Shown here: positions 17,890-26,496 of the stretch, one piece after another
Numbering within the stretch: the first letter of the stretch is position 1
How the letters are laid out: every line of letters begins with the position of its first letter
Assembly: GCF_900128985.1 (NCBI RefSeq)
Contig: NZ_FQUC01000001.1
Span: forward strand, 496,001-560,000
Direction: 5' to 3'
Origin: Indolivaga macrotermitis
Lineage (GTDB): Bacteria > Bacteroidota > Bacteroidia > Bacteroidales > Dysgonomonadaceae
DNA: 64,000 bases
Notes under the pieces: model-generated
The model's input: the letters and a program-made list of their open reading frames with translations, nothing else
Databases searched by the model: none
What the model was told of the DNA's origin: nothing
Position numbers and translations under genes: made by a program

Positions 17890-17907
17890 ACCATACCGTA
17901 TGGTATG
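17890..17907. promoter_or_regulatory. Palindromic operator for the TetR-type repressor
   Basis: ACCATAC-C-GTATGGT (17890-17904) is a perfect 7-1-7 palindrome. An overlapping CATACC-GTAT-GGTATG (17892-17907) is a 6-4-6 palindrome. It lies 36 bases before the TetR start, directly downstream of a TATATTTA box (minus strand, 17908-17915) resembling the -7 element, so a bound repressor would cover the transcription start. Confidence 0.7.
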
Positions 17908-17992
17908 TAAATATATGACATAATAATAAATTAAAAAAGAGTCAAAAGAATTCTATTAAGTAAATTCCGTTTTTTTCGTCCGATTTTCGCAT

Positions 17993-18000
17993 TATCTTTG
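17993..18000 (+). promoter_or_regulatory. Putative -7 box for the amidophosphoribosyltransferase gene
   Basis: TATCTTTG matches TAnnTTTG, 73 bases before the start codon. The -33 region is T-rich but has no exact TTTG at the standard distance. Confidence 0.45.
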
Positions 18001-18073
18001 TAATAACTTTTTGGCAAAGAAATAAATGTACGGAAAGAAAATCATCAACATTCTCCCAATTAAGTAAACTGCA

Positions 18074-19972
18074 ATGACAGAAGCTTTAAAGCATGAATGC
18101 GGGATCGCTATGATCCGACTACTAAAACCACTGGAATATTATCAGGAAAAATATGGTACCTGGCGCTATGGGCTGAACAAACTCTATCTGCTTATGGAAA
18201 AACAACATAACCGTGGGCAGGAAGGTGCCGGATTGGCTGTTGTAAAGCTAGATGCTACTCCCGGTAACGAGTTTATATTCAGGGAAAGAGCTACAGGCTC
18301 GAGTGCTATATCCGAAATATTTGGCAATGTAGCGAGTAATTATGAAAAGGTTCCGACCGAAAAATTAGATGATCCGGCTTATGCAAAAAATTATTTGCCA
18401 TTTGCCGGTGAACTTTTTTTAGGGCATCTCAGGTATAGTACTACCGGCAAAAGCGGTATATCATACGTGCATCCTTTCATGCGCCGTAATAATTGGGCTT
18501 CGCGAAATCTGGCATTAGCAGGGAATTTCAATATGACCAACGTGGATGAAATTTTTGCCGATTTGGTAAAGGAAGGGCAGCATCCACGCGACTATGCCGA
18601 TACATTTGTATTGTTGGAGTCGCTAGGCCATCACCTCGATCGTGAAGTACAATATCAGTTTGATAAATATGGTAAAGATTCGGGCGTAAAGGGCAAGGAA
18701 TTAAATGATGTGATTGAAGAAAATCTCGATATACCTTTTATGCTTCGCCGTGCCAGCGAAAACTGGGATGGAGGATTCGTTATAGGTGGGTTGATCGGTT
18801 GCGGAGACTCGTTTGTATTCCGAGATCCTTGGGGTATTCGTCCTGCATTTTATTATATGGATGACGAGATTGTAGTTGTAGCCTCCGAACGTCCTGTGAT
18901 ACAGACCACCCTAAATCTGGATGTGGCACAGATAAGTGAACTTCCTGCGGGGCAGGCTATTGTTGTGAAAAAGGATGGTACAGTACAGTTTCCCCAGATA
19001 ATAGAGAAGAAAGAAGCATATGCACCGTGTTCGTTCGAGCGTATTTACTTTTCGCGGGGTTCGGATGCAGATATTTACAGAGAGCGGAAAGAATTGGGTA
19101 CGCTTTTGTTGCCGGATATTCTGAAATCAATAGATTCCGACCTTAGGAATACGGTGTTTTCGTTTGTGCCGAATACCGCTGAAGTAGCCTTTTATGGAAT
19201 GACTCAAGGGCTCGAAAACTATATGCAGCAAGTGCGTTTCCGCAAGATCAGGGAGAAAGGCGAGAATATCTCAGACGAAGACCTTACCCGTATTCTCGCT
19301 ATGAAGGTACGTACCGAAAAAGTGACTATTAAAGATATAAAATTACGTACTTTTATATCGGAAGATAAAGGACGGGACGACCTTGCGGCACACGTTTATG
19401 ATGTAACATACGATTCTATCCGTCCATATGAAGATAATCTGGTGGTGATAGATGATAGTATAGTGCGTGGGACGACTTTGAAACAGAGTATTATAAAAAT
19501 GTTGGATCGTTTACATCCGAAAAAAATAGTTGTTGTATCATCTTCTCCCCAAATACGCTACCCGGACTGCTATGGTATAGATATGTCGAGAATGAGCGAA
19601 TTCGCTGCATTCAGGGCTGCTGTCGAATTGTTAAAAGATAGGGGATTGGAATATATAATAGATGAGGTATATCAAAAATCGCTTGCGCAACGTAATAAAC
19701 CGAAAGAAGAAGTGGTGAATTATGTGAAGGAGATTTACGCCCCATTTACTGACGAGGAGATATCCGCTAAAATGGCTCAGATGCTTACTCCTGCAGGAAC
19801 AGAAGCTAAAGTCGAAATCGTATTCCAGAGTATAGAGAACCTGCATAAAGCTTGTCCCGAAAACAACGGAGACTGGTATTTTTCGGGAAATTACCCGACA
19901 CCGGGAGGAAACCGGATGGTAAATACGGCTTTTCTGAATTATGTAGAAGGAGTAGACAAAAGATCGTATTGA
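18074..19972 (+). CDS. purF: Amidophosphoribosyltransferase (PurF-like)
   Basis: This 632-residue enzyme has the PurF layout and should catalyse the first committed step of purine synthesis, making phosphoribosylamine from PRPP and glutamine. Cys9 in HECGIAMI is the expected N-terminal nucleophile of a class II glutamine amidotransferase, so a short propeptide must be removed; QHNRGQEGAGLAVV follows around residues 44-57. The phosphoribosyltransferase domain has the PRPP loop VVIDDSIVRGTT at 457-468. It is longer than classical PurF of about 470-510 residues, with extra sequence inside the glutaminase half (about 200-230) and a longer C-terminal region. No other purine gene is adjacent. A PurF-related paralog with another role cannot be excluded. 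Confidence 0.85.
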   Translation: MTEALKHECGIAMIRLLKPLEYYQEKYGTWRYGLNKLYLLMEKQHNRGQEGAGLAVVKLDATPGNEFIFRERATGSSAISEIFGNVASNYEKVPTEKLDDPAYAKNYLPFAGELFLGHLRYSTTGKSGISYVHPFMRRNNWASRNLALAGNFNMTNVDEIFADLVKEGQHPRDYADTFVLLESLGHHLDREVQYQFDKYGKDSGVKGKELNDVIEENLDIPFMLRRASENWDGGFVIGGLIGCGDSFVFRDPWGIRPAFYYMDDEIVVVASERPVIQTTLNLDVAQISELPAGQAIVVKKDGTVQFPQIIEKKEAYAPCSFERIYFSRGSDADIYRERKELGTLLLPDILKSIDSDLRNTVFSFVPNTAEVAFYGMTQGLENYMQQVRFRKIREKGENISDEDLTRILAMKVRTEKVTIKDIKLRTFISEDKGRDDLAAHVYDVTYDSIRPYEDNLVVIDDSIVRGTTLKQSIIKMLDRLHPKKIVVVSSSPQIRYPDCYGIDMSRMSEFAAFRAAVELLKDRGLEYIIDEVYQKSLAQRNKPKEEVVNYVKEIYAPFTDEEISAKMAQMLTPAGTEAKVEIVFQSIENLHKACPENNGDWYFSGNYPTPGGNRMVNTAFLNYVEGVDKRSY

Positions 19973-20014
19973 ACATTTAATATTTTGAATAACTCTTATC
20001 AACAAAAAAATAAT

Positions 20015-20022
20015 TATCTTTG
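20015..20022 (+). promoter_or_regulatory. Putative -7 box for aroQ
   Basis: TATCTTTG matches TAnnTTTG, 50 bases before the aroQ start. A TTTG lies upstream at 19984-19987, but the spacing (27 bases) is longer than usual. Confidence 0.4.
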
Positions 20023-20071
20023 TATGTGAATTTTTTAAAATTCTCCTGCATTACTAAAACGCTGTTATTTC

Positions 20072-20497
20072 ATGAAGATATTAGTTCTTAATGGTCCAAA
20101 TCTCAATCTATTGGGTAAGCGTGAGCCATCTGTATACGGTAATACTTCGTTCGAAGATTATTACTCGGAGTTGGTCGTTGCTTATAAGGATCGTTGCGAA
20201 TTATCCTATTTTCAGTCTAACCACGAAGGTGCATTGATTGATAAGCTCCATGAAGTTGGCTTCGAATACAACGGGGTTGTGTTAAATGCCGGGGCATATA
20301 CACATACATCTATAGCATTGCATGACGCTATCAAATCGATAACTACACCGGTAATAGAAGTACATATTTCTAATATACATACCCGTGAAGAATTCCGGCA
20401 TAAGTCGATGATAGCTCCGGCTTGTAAGGGGGCAGTTGTTGGTTTGGGTTTGGAATCGTATCGCTTGGCTATCGAATTTTTTGTGAATGAAAAATAA
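20072..20497 (+). CDS. aroQ: 3-dehydroquinate dehydratase, type II
   Basis: AroQ dehydrates 3-dehydroquinate in the shikimate pathway. The 141-residue protein is standard for the dodecameric type II enzyme. GPNLNLLGKREPSVYG holds the catalytic Tyr22 and Arg17, NAGAYTHTSIALHDA binds substrate, and EVHISN holds the catalytic His98. It is followed after 28 bases by pyk, with which it may be co-transcribed; the two enzymes share only the phosphoenolpyruvate link of central metabolism. Confidence 0.96.
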   Translation: MKILVLNGPNLNLLGKREPSVYGNTSFEDYYSELVVAYKDRCELSYFQSNHEGALIDKLHEVGFEYNGVVLNAGAYTHTSIALHDAIKSITTPVIEVHISNIHTREEFRHKSMIAPACKGAVVGLGLESYRLAIEFFVNEK

Positions 20498-20525
20498 ATA
20501 CTTAATATAATTAAAAACTAGTCTT

Positions 20526-21992
20526 ATGTTTAAGAAAACGAAAATTGTTGCAACAATTTCAGACATGCGTTGTGATGTTGATTTCATCAAATCGCTTTAT
20601 GCTGAAGGAATCAATGTTGTGAGAATGAACTCTGCACACATGACCGAAGAAGGTTTCGTGCAAGTAATCAATAATGTACGCGCAGTGTCTCCTACTATAG
20701 GTATCATGATGGATACTAAAGGTCCGGAAATTCGTACAACTGCTACTGAAAGCGGAGAGAAAATTGTTGTAAAAACAGGAGATAAACTGAAAGTAATCGG
20801 CGATATTAATGTAAAGTCGACTCCTGAACAAGTTTCTGTTTCATACCCAAGTATCGTTAAAGACGTTCCTGTAGGTAACGTACTTCTTATCGATGATGGT
20901 GAAACTGCATTGAAAGTTATTGAAAAAACAAATGACTATCTGATCGTAGAAGTACAAAATGACGGAACAATCGGTAGCCGTAAGAGCGTGAATATACCGG
21001 GAGTAAGCATTCAATTGCCTTCTATCACAGAAAAAGATAAAAAATGTATTGATATCGCAATTAAATACGGCGCTGACTTTATCGCTCACTCATTTGTGAG
21101 ACATAAAGGAGACGTTTTGGATGTTCAAAAAATATTGGATGCTCAAAACAGCAATATCAAGATTATCGCTAAGATCGAAAATCAGGAAGGTGTTGATAAT
21201 ATCGACGAAATCTACGAACATGCTTATGGTGTGATGGTAGCTCGTGGAGACTTAGGTATCGAAGTTCCTCAGGAAAATATTCCCGGAATCCAACGTCTGC
21301 TTATCCGTAAAGCAATCGAATATAAAAAACCGGTTATCGTTGCTACACAAATGTTGCACACTATGATCGAAAATCCACGCCCAACACGTGCTGAAGTAGC
21401 CGATATCGCTAACGCTGTATATTACGGAACGGATGCTGTGATGTTGAGTGGTGAAACTGCTTACGGTAAATATCCGGTAGAAGCTGTCCGCACTATGGCT
21501 CAGGTAGCCCGTGCTGCTGAAATTTCTAAACTGGAAGAGAAAGATATTCCTGTACCTTTCAGCGATTCGGAATACGACAGAACTTCATTCCTTGCAAAAC
21601 AAGCCGTTAAATCTTGTAGCCGTTTAGGCGTTAAAGCTATTATCACAGATAGTGTTACAGGACGTACTGCCCGTACTTTGGCTGCTTTCCGTAGCAAAAG
21701 CCCGGTTCACGCATTCTGTAGTAATGTAGAAACTGCTCGCCAGTTATCTGTTTGTTATGGTGTAAATGCACATTACCAGGAAGATACCGGTTATACAACT
21801 AACAAGCATAAAGAATATTTCCTGAAAGCTATGAAAAAATTAGCTGAAGCGAAAGAATTACATGCTGATGACTATGTAACTTATTTGAGCGGTTCGTTTA
21901 CTGATGGAAAGGGTGGTACTTCATTCCTTGAAATAGAAAAAGTAGGAAGCGTTTTGGAGGCTGGTGACAAATATTTCGTACCAGTTGAATAA
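20526..21992 (+). CDS. pyk: Pyruvate kinase
   Basis: Pyruvate kinase makes pyruvate and ATP from phosphoenolpyruvate. The 488-residue protein has MDTKGPEIR in the first barrel strands, a B-domain inserted at about 70-165, the active-site segment MVARGDLGIEVP with catalytic neighbours, and VIVATQMLHTMIENPRPTRAE. The C-terminal regulatory domain covers about 350-488. Codon use is visibly smoother than in its neighbours, as expected for a highly expressed gene. A strong terminator follows at 22024-22060. Confidence 0.97.
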   Translation: MFKKTKIVATISDMRCDVDFIKSLYAEGINVVRMNSAHMTEEGFVQVINNVRAVSPTIGIMMDTKGPEIRTTATESGEKIVVKTGDKLKVIGDINVKSTPEQVSVSYPSIVKDVPVGNVLLIDDGETALKVIEKTNDYLIVEVQNDGTIGSRKSVNIPGVSIQLPSITEKDKKCIDIAIKYGADFIAHSFVRHKGDVLDVQKILDAQNSNIKIIAKIENQEGVDNIDEIYEHAYGVMVARGDLGIEVPQENIPGIQRLLIRKAIEYKKPVIVATQMLHTMIENPRPTRAEVADIANAVYYGTDAVMLSGETAYGKYPVEAVRTMAQVARAAEISKLEEKDIPVPFSDSEYDRTSFLAKQAVKSCSRLGVKAIITDSVTGRTARTLAAFRSKSPVHAFCSNVETARQLSVCYGVNAHYQEDTGYTTNKHKEYFLKAMKKLAEAKELHADDYVTYLSGSFTDGKGGTSFLEIEKVGSVLEAGDKYFVPVE

Positions 21993-22023
21993 GTAGAATT
22001 CTTTAGGAAATCTATATATTTAC

Positions 22024-22060
22024 GAAGTGGTAATGATTCTACATTACCACTTCTTTTTTT
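22024..22060 (+). terminator. Terminator after pyk
   Basis: A perfect 12-bp stem (22024-22035 with 22042-22053), six-base loop, followed directly by seven Ts. Confidence 0.9.
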
Positions 22061-22083
22061 GTTAAGTTTTAAATGAAATAATT

Positions 22084-22716
22084 ATGACTGACGCTATAGA
22101 GGAATATATATTATCCCATATAGACGACGAAGGAGATTTGCTAAGGAATCTGAATAGAGATGCGCATGTCAATCTATTGCGTCCCCGTATGTTGTCAGGA
22201 CATTTACAGGGGCGGTTACTGAAAATGTTTTGCCGGATGGTTCAACCGAAGCGGATTCTGGAGATTGGCACATATACCGGCTACGCAACACTATGTTTGG
22301 CAGAGGGAGCGGACGATGATGCCGAAATACATACATTAGAGGTAAATGACGAGTTGGAAGATTTTATAATGAAGCATTTACATAAATCGAAACTCGAAGA
22401 CAAAATACACTTACATGTAGGTGATGCCCTCGATATAATTCCAACTCTGAATGGGGTGTTCGATCTTGTGTTTATTGATGCCAATAAGAGGCACTATTGT
22501 CAATACTACGATCTTATATTTGACAAAGTAAAATCAGGAGGGCTTATTATTGCAGATAATACATTGTGGGACGGAAAGGTTTTGGAAATACCGCATCATA
22601 CCGATAAGCAAACGATAGGTATACAGGAGTTTAATGATAAGATAGCAAAAGACGATAGAGTAGAAAAGGTGATCTTGCCAATCAGGGATGGACTTACTCT
22701 TATCTGGAAAAAGTAA
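22084..22716 (+). CDS. SAM-dependent O-methyltransferase
   Basis: This 210-residue protein is a class I methyltransferase of the catechol/caffeoyl-CoA O-methyltransferase type. The SAM-binding motif I is ILEIGTYTGYATLCLA at about residues 59-74. The acidic strand HTLEVNDE follows, and DLVFIDANKRHY and IIADNTLWDGKV hold the metal-binding Asp and Asn residues. Its natural substrate is unknown. It lies between the pyk terminator and the rbfA promoter, so it may form its own unit. Confidence 0.9.
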   Translation: MTDAIEEYILSHIDDEGDLLRNLNRDAHVNLLRPRMLSGHLQGRLLKMFCRMVQPKRILEIGTYTGYATLCLAEGADDDAEIHTLEVNDELEDFIMKHLHKSKLEDKIHLHVGDALDIIPTLNGVFDLVFIDANKRHYCQYYDLIFDKVKSGGLIIADNTLWDGKVLEIPHHTDKQTIGIQEFNDKIAKDDRVEKVILPIRDGLTLIWKK

Positions 22717-22737
22717 GGATACTCTAGAAATTGATTG

Positions 22738-22745
22738 TATCTTTG
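22738..22745 (+). promoter_or_regulatory. Putative -7 box for rbfA
   Basis: TATCTTTG matches TAnnTTTG, 59 bases before the rbfA start; no clear -33 box. Confidence 0.4.
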
Positions 22746-22803
22746 TCCTTCAGACTCGTAGTTATTGGCTGCGATAAATCATATACAATATACATATATT
22801 TAA

Positions 22804-23163
22804 ATGGAAACAACAAGACAACAAAAGATAAACCGTTTGATTCAGAAAGAACTCGGGGAAGTATTCCTTCTGCAAACAAAAGGAATGCCGGGTATATTGG
22901 TGTCGGTCAGTGCAGTAAGGATCAGTCCCGACTTGAGCGTAGCGAAAGCATATCTGAGTATTTTCCCTTCGAATAAAGGAGCTGAATTATTGGAAAATAT
23001 CAAGGCAAATGTCAAGGCTATTCGTTTCGATATTGGTCAACGCTTAGGAAAGCAATTGCGTATTATACCCGAATTGGTCTTTTATCTGGATGATTCATTG
23101 GATTATCTTGAGAACATCGACCGTCTTCTCAATACAGATAACAAGCAGGAAGACAAGGAGTGA
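22804..23163 (+). CDS. rbfA: Ribosome-binding factor A
   Basis: RbfA binds the 30S subunit and helps mature the 5' end of 16S rRNA. The 119-residue protein has the family's KH-like fold, with TTRQQKINRLIQKELGEVFL at the start, VSVSAVRISPDLSVAKAYLSIFP in the middle and ELVFYLDDSLDYLENIDRLL near the end. The next gene starts inside its stop codon (GTGA), so the two are translationally coupled. Confidence 0.95.
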   Translation: METTRQQKINRLIQKELGEVFLLQTKGMPGILVSVSAVRISPDLSVAKAYLSIFPSNKGAELLENIKANVKAIRFDIGQRLGKQLRIIPELVFYLDDSLDYLENIDRLLNTDNKQEDKE

Positions 23164-24389
23164 ATCTTTCATTTTACATAGCCCGAAGATATCTATTCTC
23201 TAAAAAGTCGCACAATGCGATCAATGTCATATCGATGGTATCGGTATGTGGTATTGCTATTGCGACTATGGCTATAGTGTGCACACTCTCCATCTTTAAT
23301 GGTTTTACAAAACTGGTTTCCGACTCATTCAGTGTGATGGATCCTGACCTGCAAATTACAGTGGCTAAGGGAAAGGCCTTTGATCCCGGAACTAAAGTGT
23401 TTGACGAAGTCAGAGGACTGCCTGAGATTGATATTATATCTGAGACCGTAGAGGATAATGCGTTAGTAAAATACGGCGACCGGCAAACCCCGGTACAGAT
23501 AAAAGGAGTGTCAAAACACTTCCGGGACATGGTAAACACAGAAAGGCTGGTTACGTATGGTGAGTTCAGCCTACGCGAGGGCGATGTCGACTTTTGTGTC
23601 GCTGGTGTAGGTGTTGCTGCAAATCTCGGATTGAGAATCGATAATATCTCCCCGATAGAAATATACTCGCCAAAGCGTGATGTAAAAGTTCAACTAGCAA
23701 ATCCTTCCAGTGCTTTTACTACAGCTTATACATATCCCGCCGGAATTTTCACACTCAATCAGGTTAAGTATGATGAGAATGTTATTCTGGTGTCATTAGA
23801 ACTGGCACGTGAATTATTCAGATATTCCAGCGAGGTATCGTCTTTAGATATCAAACTGAAAAACAATGAGAACACGAATGAAGCCAAAACGAAAATACAA
23901 AAATTACTGGGAGATGATTATCTGGTGAAAGACCGGTTCGAGCAGCAAGCTGATTCTTTCCGGATGGTAAATGTAGAGAAGTGGGTAACATTCCTTATTC
24001 TGGCTTTTATACTCGTTATTGCTGTATTTAATGTCGTCGGGTCACTTTCGATGCTTATACTGGATAAGAGTGCTGATATTGATATCCTTCGACATATGGG
24101 GGCAAATAATGCCCTGATCACGCGTATCTTCAAGATTGAAGGATGGCTTATATCTATGACCGGGGCTGTTTCCGGAATAATTATAGGCTTGGTTTTATGT
24201 CTGATTCAACAACATTTTGGTATCCTGAAACTTGGACAAGATGCCGACGCATTTGTAATAAACGCCTATCCGGTACAGGTAATGGTATCAGATATTCTTT
24301 TTGTTTTTATTACGGTAACAGTTATAGGAGGGCTGATAGTTCTTTATCCTGTTAATAACCTGAAAAAACGGCTTAATCGAAAAGTTTAA
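23160..24389 (+). CDS. LolC/LolE-type ABC permease (FtsX family)
   Basis: This 409-residue inner-membrane permease resembles LolC/LolE, which extract lipoproteins for delivery to the outer membrane. It begins with FYIARRYLFSKKSHNAINVIS, typical of the family. One N-terminal helix (about 22-48) precedes a periplasmic domain (about 50-265) and three C-terminal helices with the coupling segment DIDILRHMGA. The GTG start at 23160 overlaps the rbfA stop. No LolD ATPase gene is adjacent; the ATPase must come from elsewhere. As only one permease is present, it may act as a homodimer, as proposed for single LolF-type permeases. Confidence 0.88.
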   Translation: MNLSFYIARRYLFSKKSHNAINVISMVSVCGIAIATMAIVCTLSIFNGFTKLVSDSFSVMDPDLQITVAKGKAFDPGTKVFDEVRGLPEIDIISETVEDNALVKYGDRQTPVQIKGVSKHFRDMVNTERLVTYGEFSLREGDVDFCVAGVGVAANLGLRIDNISPIEIYSPKRDVKVQLANPSSAFTTAYTYPAGIFTLNQVKYDENVILVSLELARELFRYSSEVSSLDIKLKNNENTNEAKTKIQKLLGDDYLVKDRFEQQADSFRMVNVEKWVTFLILAFILVIAVFNVVGSLSMLILDKSADIDILRHMGANNALITRIFKIEGWLISMTGAVSGIIIGLVLCLIQQHFGILKLGQDADAFVINAYPVQVMVSDILFVFITVTVIGGLIVLYPVNNLKKRLNRKV

Positions 24390-24490
24390 CTTGTGTTATG
24401 TACACATTTGATGCCGTTGTTTTTAAAGGGTTTTGCAAAATAGAGACAACAATTGATATTACATTTTGTTTACTTTGTTGTTAAAAATAG

Positions 24491-24521
24491 TTTACATTTT
24501 TATTTTTTTGACTTATCTTTG
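24491..24521 (+). promoter_or_regulatory. Promoter for the phosphate uptake pair
   Basis: TATCTTTG (24514-24521) matches the -7 box, and TTTA (24491-24494) lies exactly 19 bases upstream as a one-mismatch -33 box. The start codon of the DUF47 gene follows 47 bases later. Confidence 0.6.
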
Positions 24522-24568
24522 TCTAGTACGAAAAAGACACGTATCTACCATTATAGGATTCTACATAT

Positions 24569-25216
24569 ATGAAGAATAATTTTTTCGACCGATTTGTTCC
24601 TAAAGAGAACAAATTCTTCCCTCTACTAAGCCAAATGGCTGATGTGATTTTATCAGCATCCGAATTGATTATCGCTTGTGTTCAAGCTAAAAATCATGCA
24701 GAAGCAGTAGAGCTTTATAAAAAAGTAAAAGATCAGGAACGCAGAGGCGATAAACTACAAGCCAAGATCTTTGAAGAGTTGAACAACACATTTATTACTC
24801 CATTCGACAGAGAAGATATCAATGCATTGTCAAGCAGAATGGACGATGTTGTAGATCATATCAACAGCTGTGCAAAAAGGATTATGCTGTATAGCCCGAA
24901 AGTGATGCCCGAAAGCGCGAGGCTTCTTGCTCAATTGGTACGTGAGTCGGGAGAGTGTCTGACCAAGGCAATAGATGAGTTGGATGTACTGAAAAAGACT
25001 CCGGCTAGAGTAACTGAATATTGTGAAAAATTGCATGAGATAGAATCTAAAGCGGATGATGTGTATGAGCATTTTCTGATAGACTTGTTCGAAAATGAAA
25101 AAGACGCTATCGAAGTTATCAAGCTGAAAGATATTTTACACGAGCTAGAGAAGGCGACTGATACACAGGAAGCGGTGGGTAAGATAATCAAAACTATCAT
25201 CATCAAATATTCATAA
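24569..25216 (+). CDS. DUF47/PhoU-like phosphate transport accessory protein
   Basis: This 215-residue helical protein belongs to the DUF47 (PhoU-like, TIGR00153) family, usually encoded beside PiT phosphate transporters and thought to control their activity. The start FFDRFVPKENKFFPLLSQMA is typical of the family, followed by two repeated three-helix bundles with conserved acidic residues (ERRGDKLQ and EIESKADDVYEHF) expected to bind metal ions. It is 12 bases upstream of the PiT gene, forming a clear two-gene operon. Confidence 0.93.
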   Translation: MKNNFFDRFVPKENKFFPLLSQMADVILSASELIIACVQAKNHAEAVELYKKVKDQERRGDKLQAKIFEELNNTFITPFDREDINALSSRMDDVVDHINSCAKRIMLYSPKVMPESARLLAQLVRESGECLTKAIDELDVLKKTPARVTEYCEKLHEIESKADDVYEHFLIDLFENEKDAIEVIKLKDILHELEKATDTQEAVGKIIKTIIIKYS

Positions 25217-25228
25217 AAAAGCTATTCG

Positions 25229-26260
25229 ATGACATTACTGATAATTATAATAATCCTCGCTCTTATATTCGATTTTATCAACGGTTTTCATGATGCGGCT
25301 AATTCAGTGGCAACGGTGGTTTCGACAAAAGTATTAACGCCCCGTCAGGCTGTGTTATGGGCTGCATTTTTTAATTTTGTAGCACTTTTCATCGCAAAAT
25401 ATCTGATCGGACAGTTCGGTATTGCCGATACGGTTGCTAAGACCGTAGAGCCCGAATTCATAACATCACATGTTGTGATAGCCGGACTTATAGCCGCAAT
25501 TGCATGGAATCTTATTACCTGGTGGTTTGGTATCCCGTCGTCGTCGTCTCACACTCTTATCGGAGGATTTGCCGGTGCCGGTATTGCCGGATACGGATTC
25601 GAGTCGGTGCATCTGGGTACTGTCGGTGTTATCATCATATTCATATTTATAGCTCCGCTTATAGGTATTGTCGGTGGTAATATAATCACTTTGATTACTT
25701 TACATCTGGCAAGGAAGATTAAGCCGGGAAAAGCCGATAAATGGTTCAAACGCTTACAACTAGTGTCGTCAGCTATGTTGAGTATCGGCCATGGATTGAA
25801 CGACTCTCAAAAAGTTATGGGTATTATAGCTGTTGCTCTTATTGCAGCATCAAAAGCCGATCCTAACATTCATGAATTTTTCTATATGACAGATATCAAT
25901 AAGGATATGCATATCTGGGTGCCTGTTGCCTGTTTTACAGCTATCGCTGTTGGTACAATGGCAGGAGGATTCAAGATTATGAAGACCATGGGAAATAAGA
26001 TCACTAAAATTACTCCGCTCGAGGGTTTTTGTTCTCAGGTTGCGGGTGCTACTACTCTCTTTATTACCGAAAAATTACATGTGCCGGTAAGTACAACACA
26101 CGTAATAACCGGTAGCATTATTGGCGTTGGTTCTGTAAAACGTTTGGCAGCAGTGCGATGGGGAGTAACCAAAGATCTTTTGTTGGCATGGATTATAACA
26201 ATTCCTATCAGTGCAGTTATGGCAGGTATTATATATTGGATATTAGGTTTCTTTATCTAA
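25229..26260 (+). CDS. Inorganic phosphate transporter, PiT family
   Basis: This 343-residue membrane protein is a low-affinity phosphate/cation symporter. It carries both inverted-repeat signatures of the family, DFINGFHDAANSVATVV near the N-terminus and SIGHGLNDSQKVMGII in the middle, plus PVSTTHVITGSIIGVG. About ten hydrophobic helices are visible. It pairs with the DUF47 regulator 12 bases upstream and is closed by a terminator at 26298-26328. Confidence 0.95.
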   Translation: MTLLIIIIILALIFDFINGFHDAANSVATVVSTKVLTPRQAVLWAAFFNFVALFIAKYLIGQFGIADTVAKTVEPEFITSHVVIAGLIAAIAWNLITWWFGIPSSSSHTLIGGFAGAGIAGYGFESVHLGTVGVIIIFIFIAPLIGIVGGNIITLITLHLARKIKPGKADKWFKRLQLVSSAMLSIGHGLNDSQKVMGIIAVALIAASKADPNIHEFFYMTDINKDMHIWVPVACFTAIAVGTMAGGFKIMKTMGNKITKITPLEGFCSQVAGATTLFITEKLHVPVSTTHVITGSIIGVGSVKRLAAVRWGVTKDLLLAWIITIPISAVMAGIIYWILGFFI

Positions 26261-26297
26261 ATTTTTTCAGAGGTAAGTAACTTTAAAATATACTAGG

Positions 26298-26328
26298 GTG
26301 AGAAGATTGAATATCTTCTCACTTTTTA
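26298..26328 (+). terminator. Terminator after the PiT gene
   Basis: A 10-bp perfect stem GTGAGAAGAT / ATCTTCTCAC (26298-26307, 26313-26322), five-base loop, then a T-run. Confidence 0.85.
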
Positions 26329-26416
26329 TTTTGTGTACCTCTATGGCTTGTTTTGTATGGAACGTAATACCCCGGTGTTTTACTATCACATATTATTATC
26401 CTCACTTAAAGAAATA

Positions 26417-26451
26417 AAAACGGGTTCAATTAAATCAATTGAACCCGTTTT
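26417..26451 (-). terminator. Terminator of the surface-protein cluster
   Basis: A perfect 15-bp stem (26417-26431 with 26437-26451), five-base loop, flanked by A/T-runs on both sides and therefore usable in both directions. It lies 46 bases past the stop of the last large paralog. Confidence 0.85.
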
Positions 26452-26496
26452 ATATATAATGATACTATTTACTAGTTGTTCATTCTATTGTTTGTT

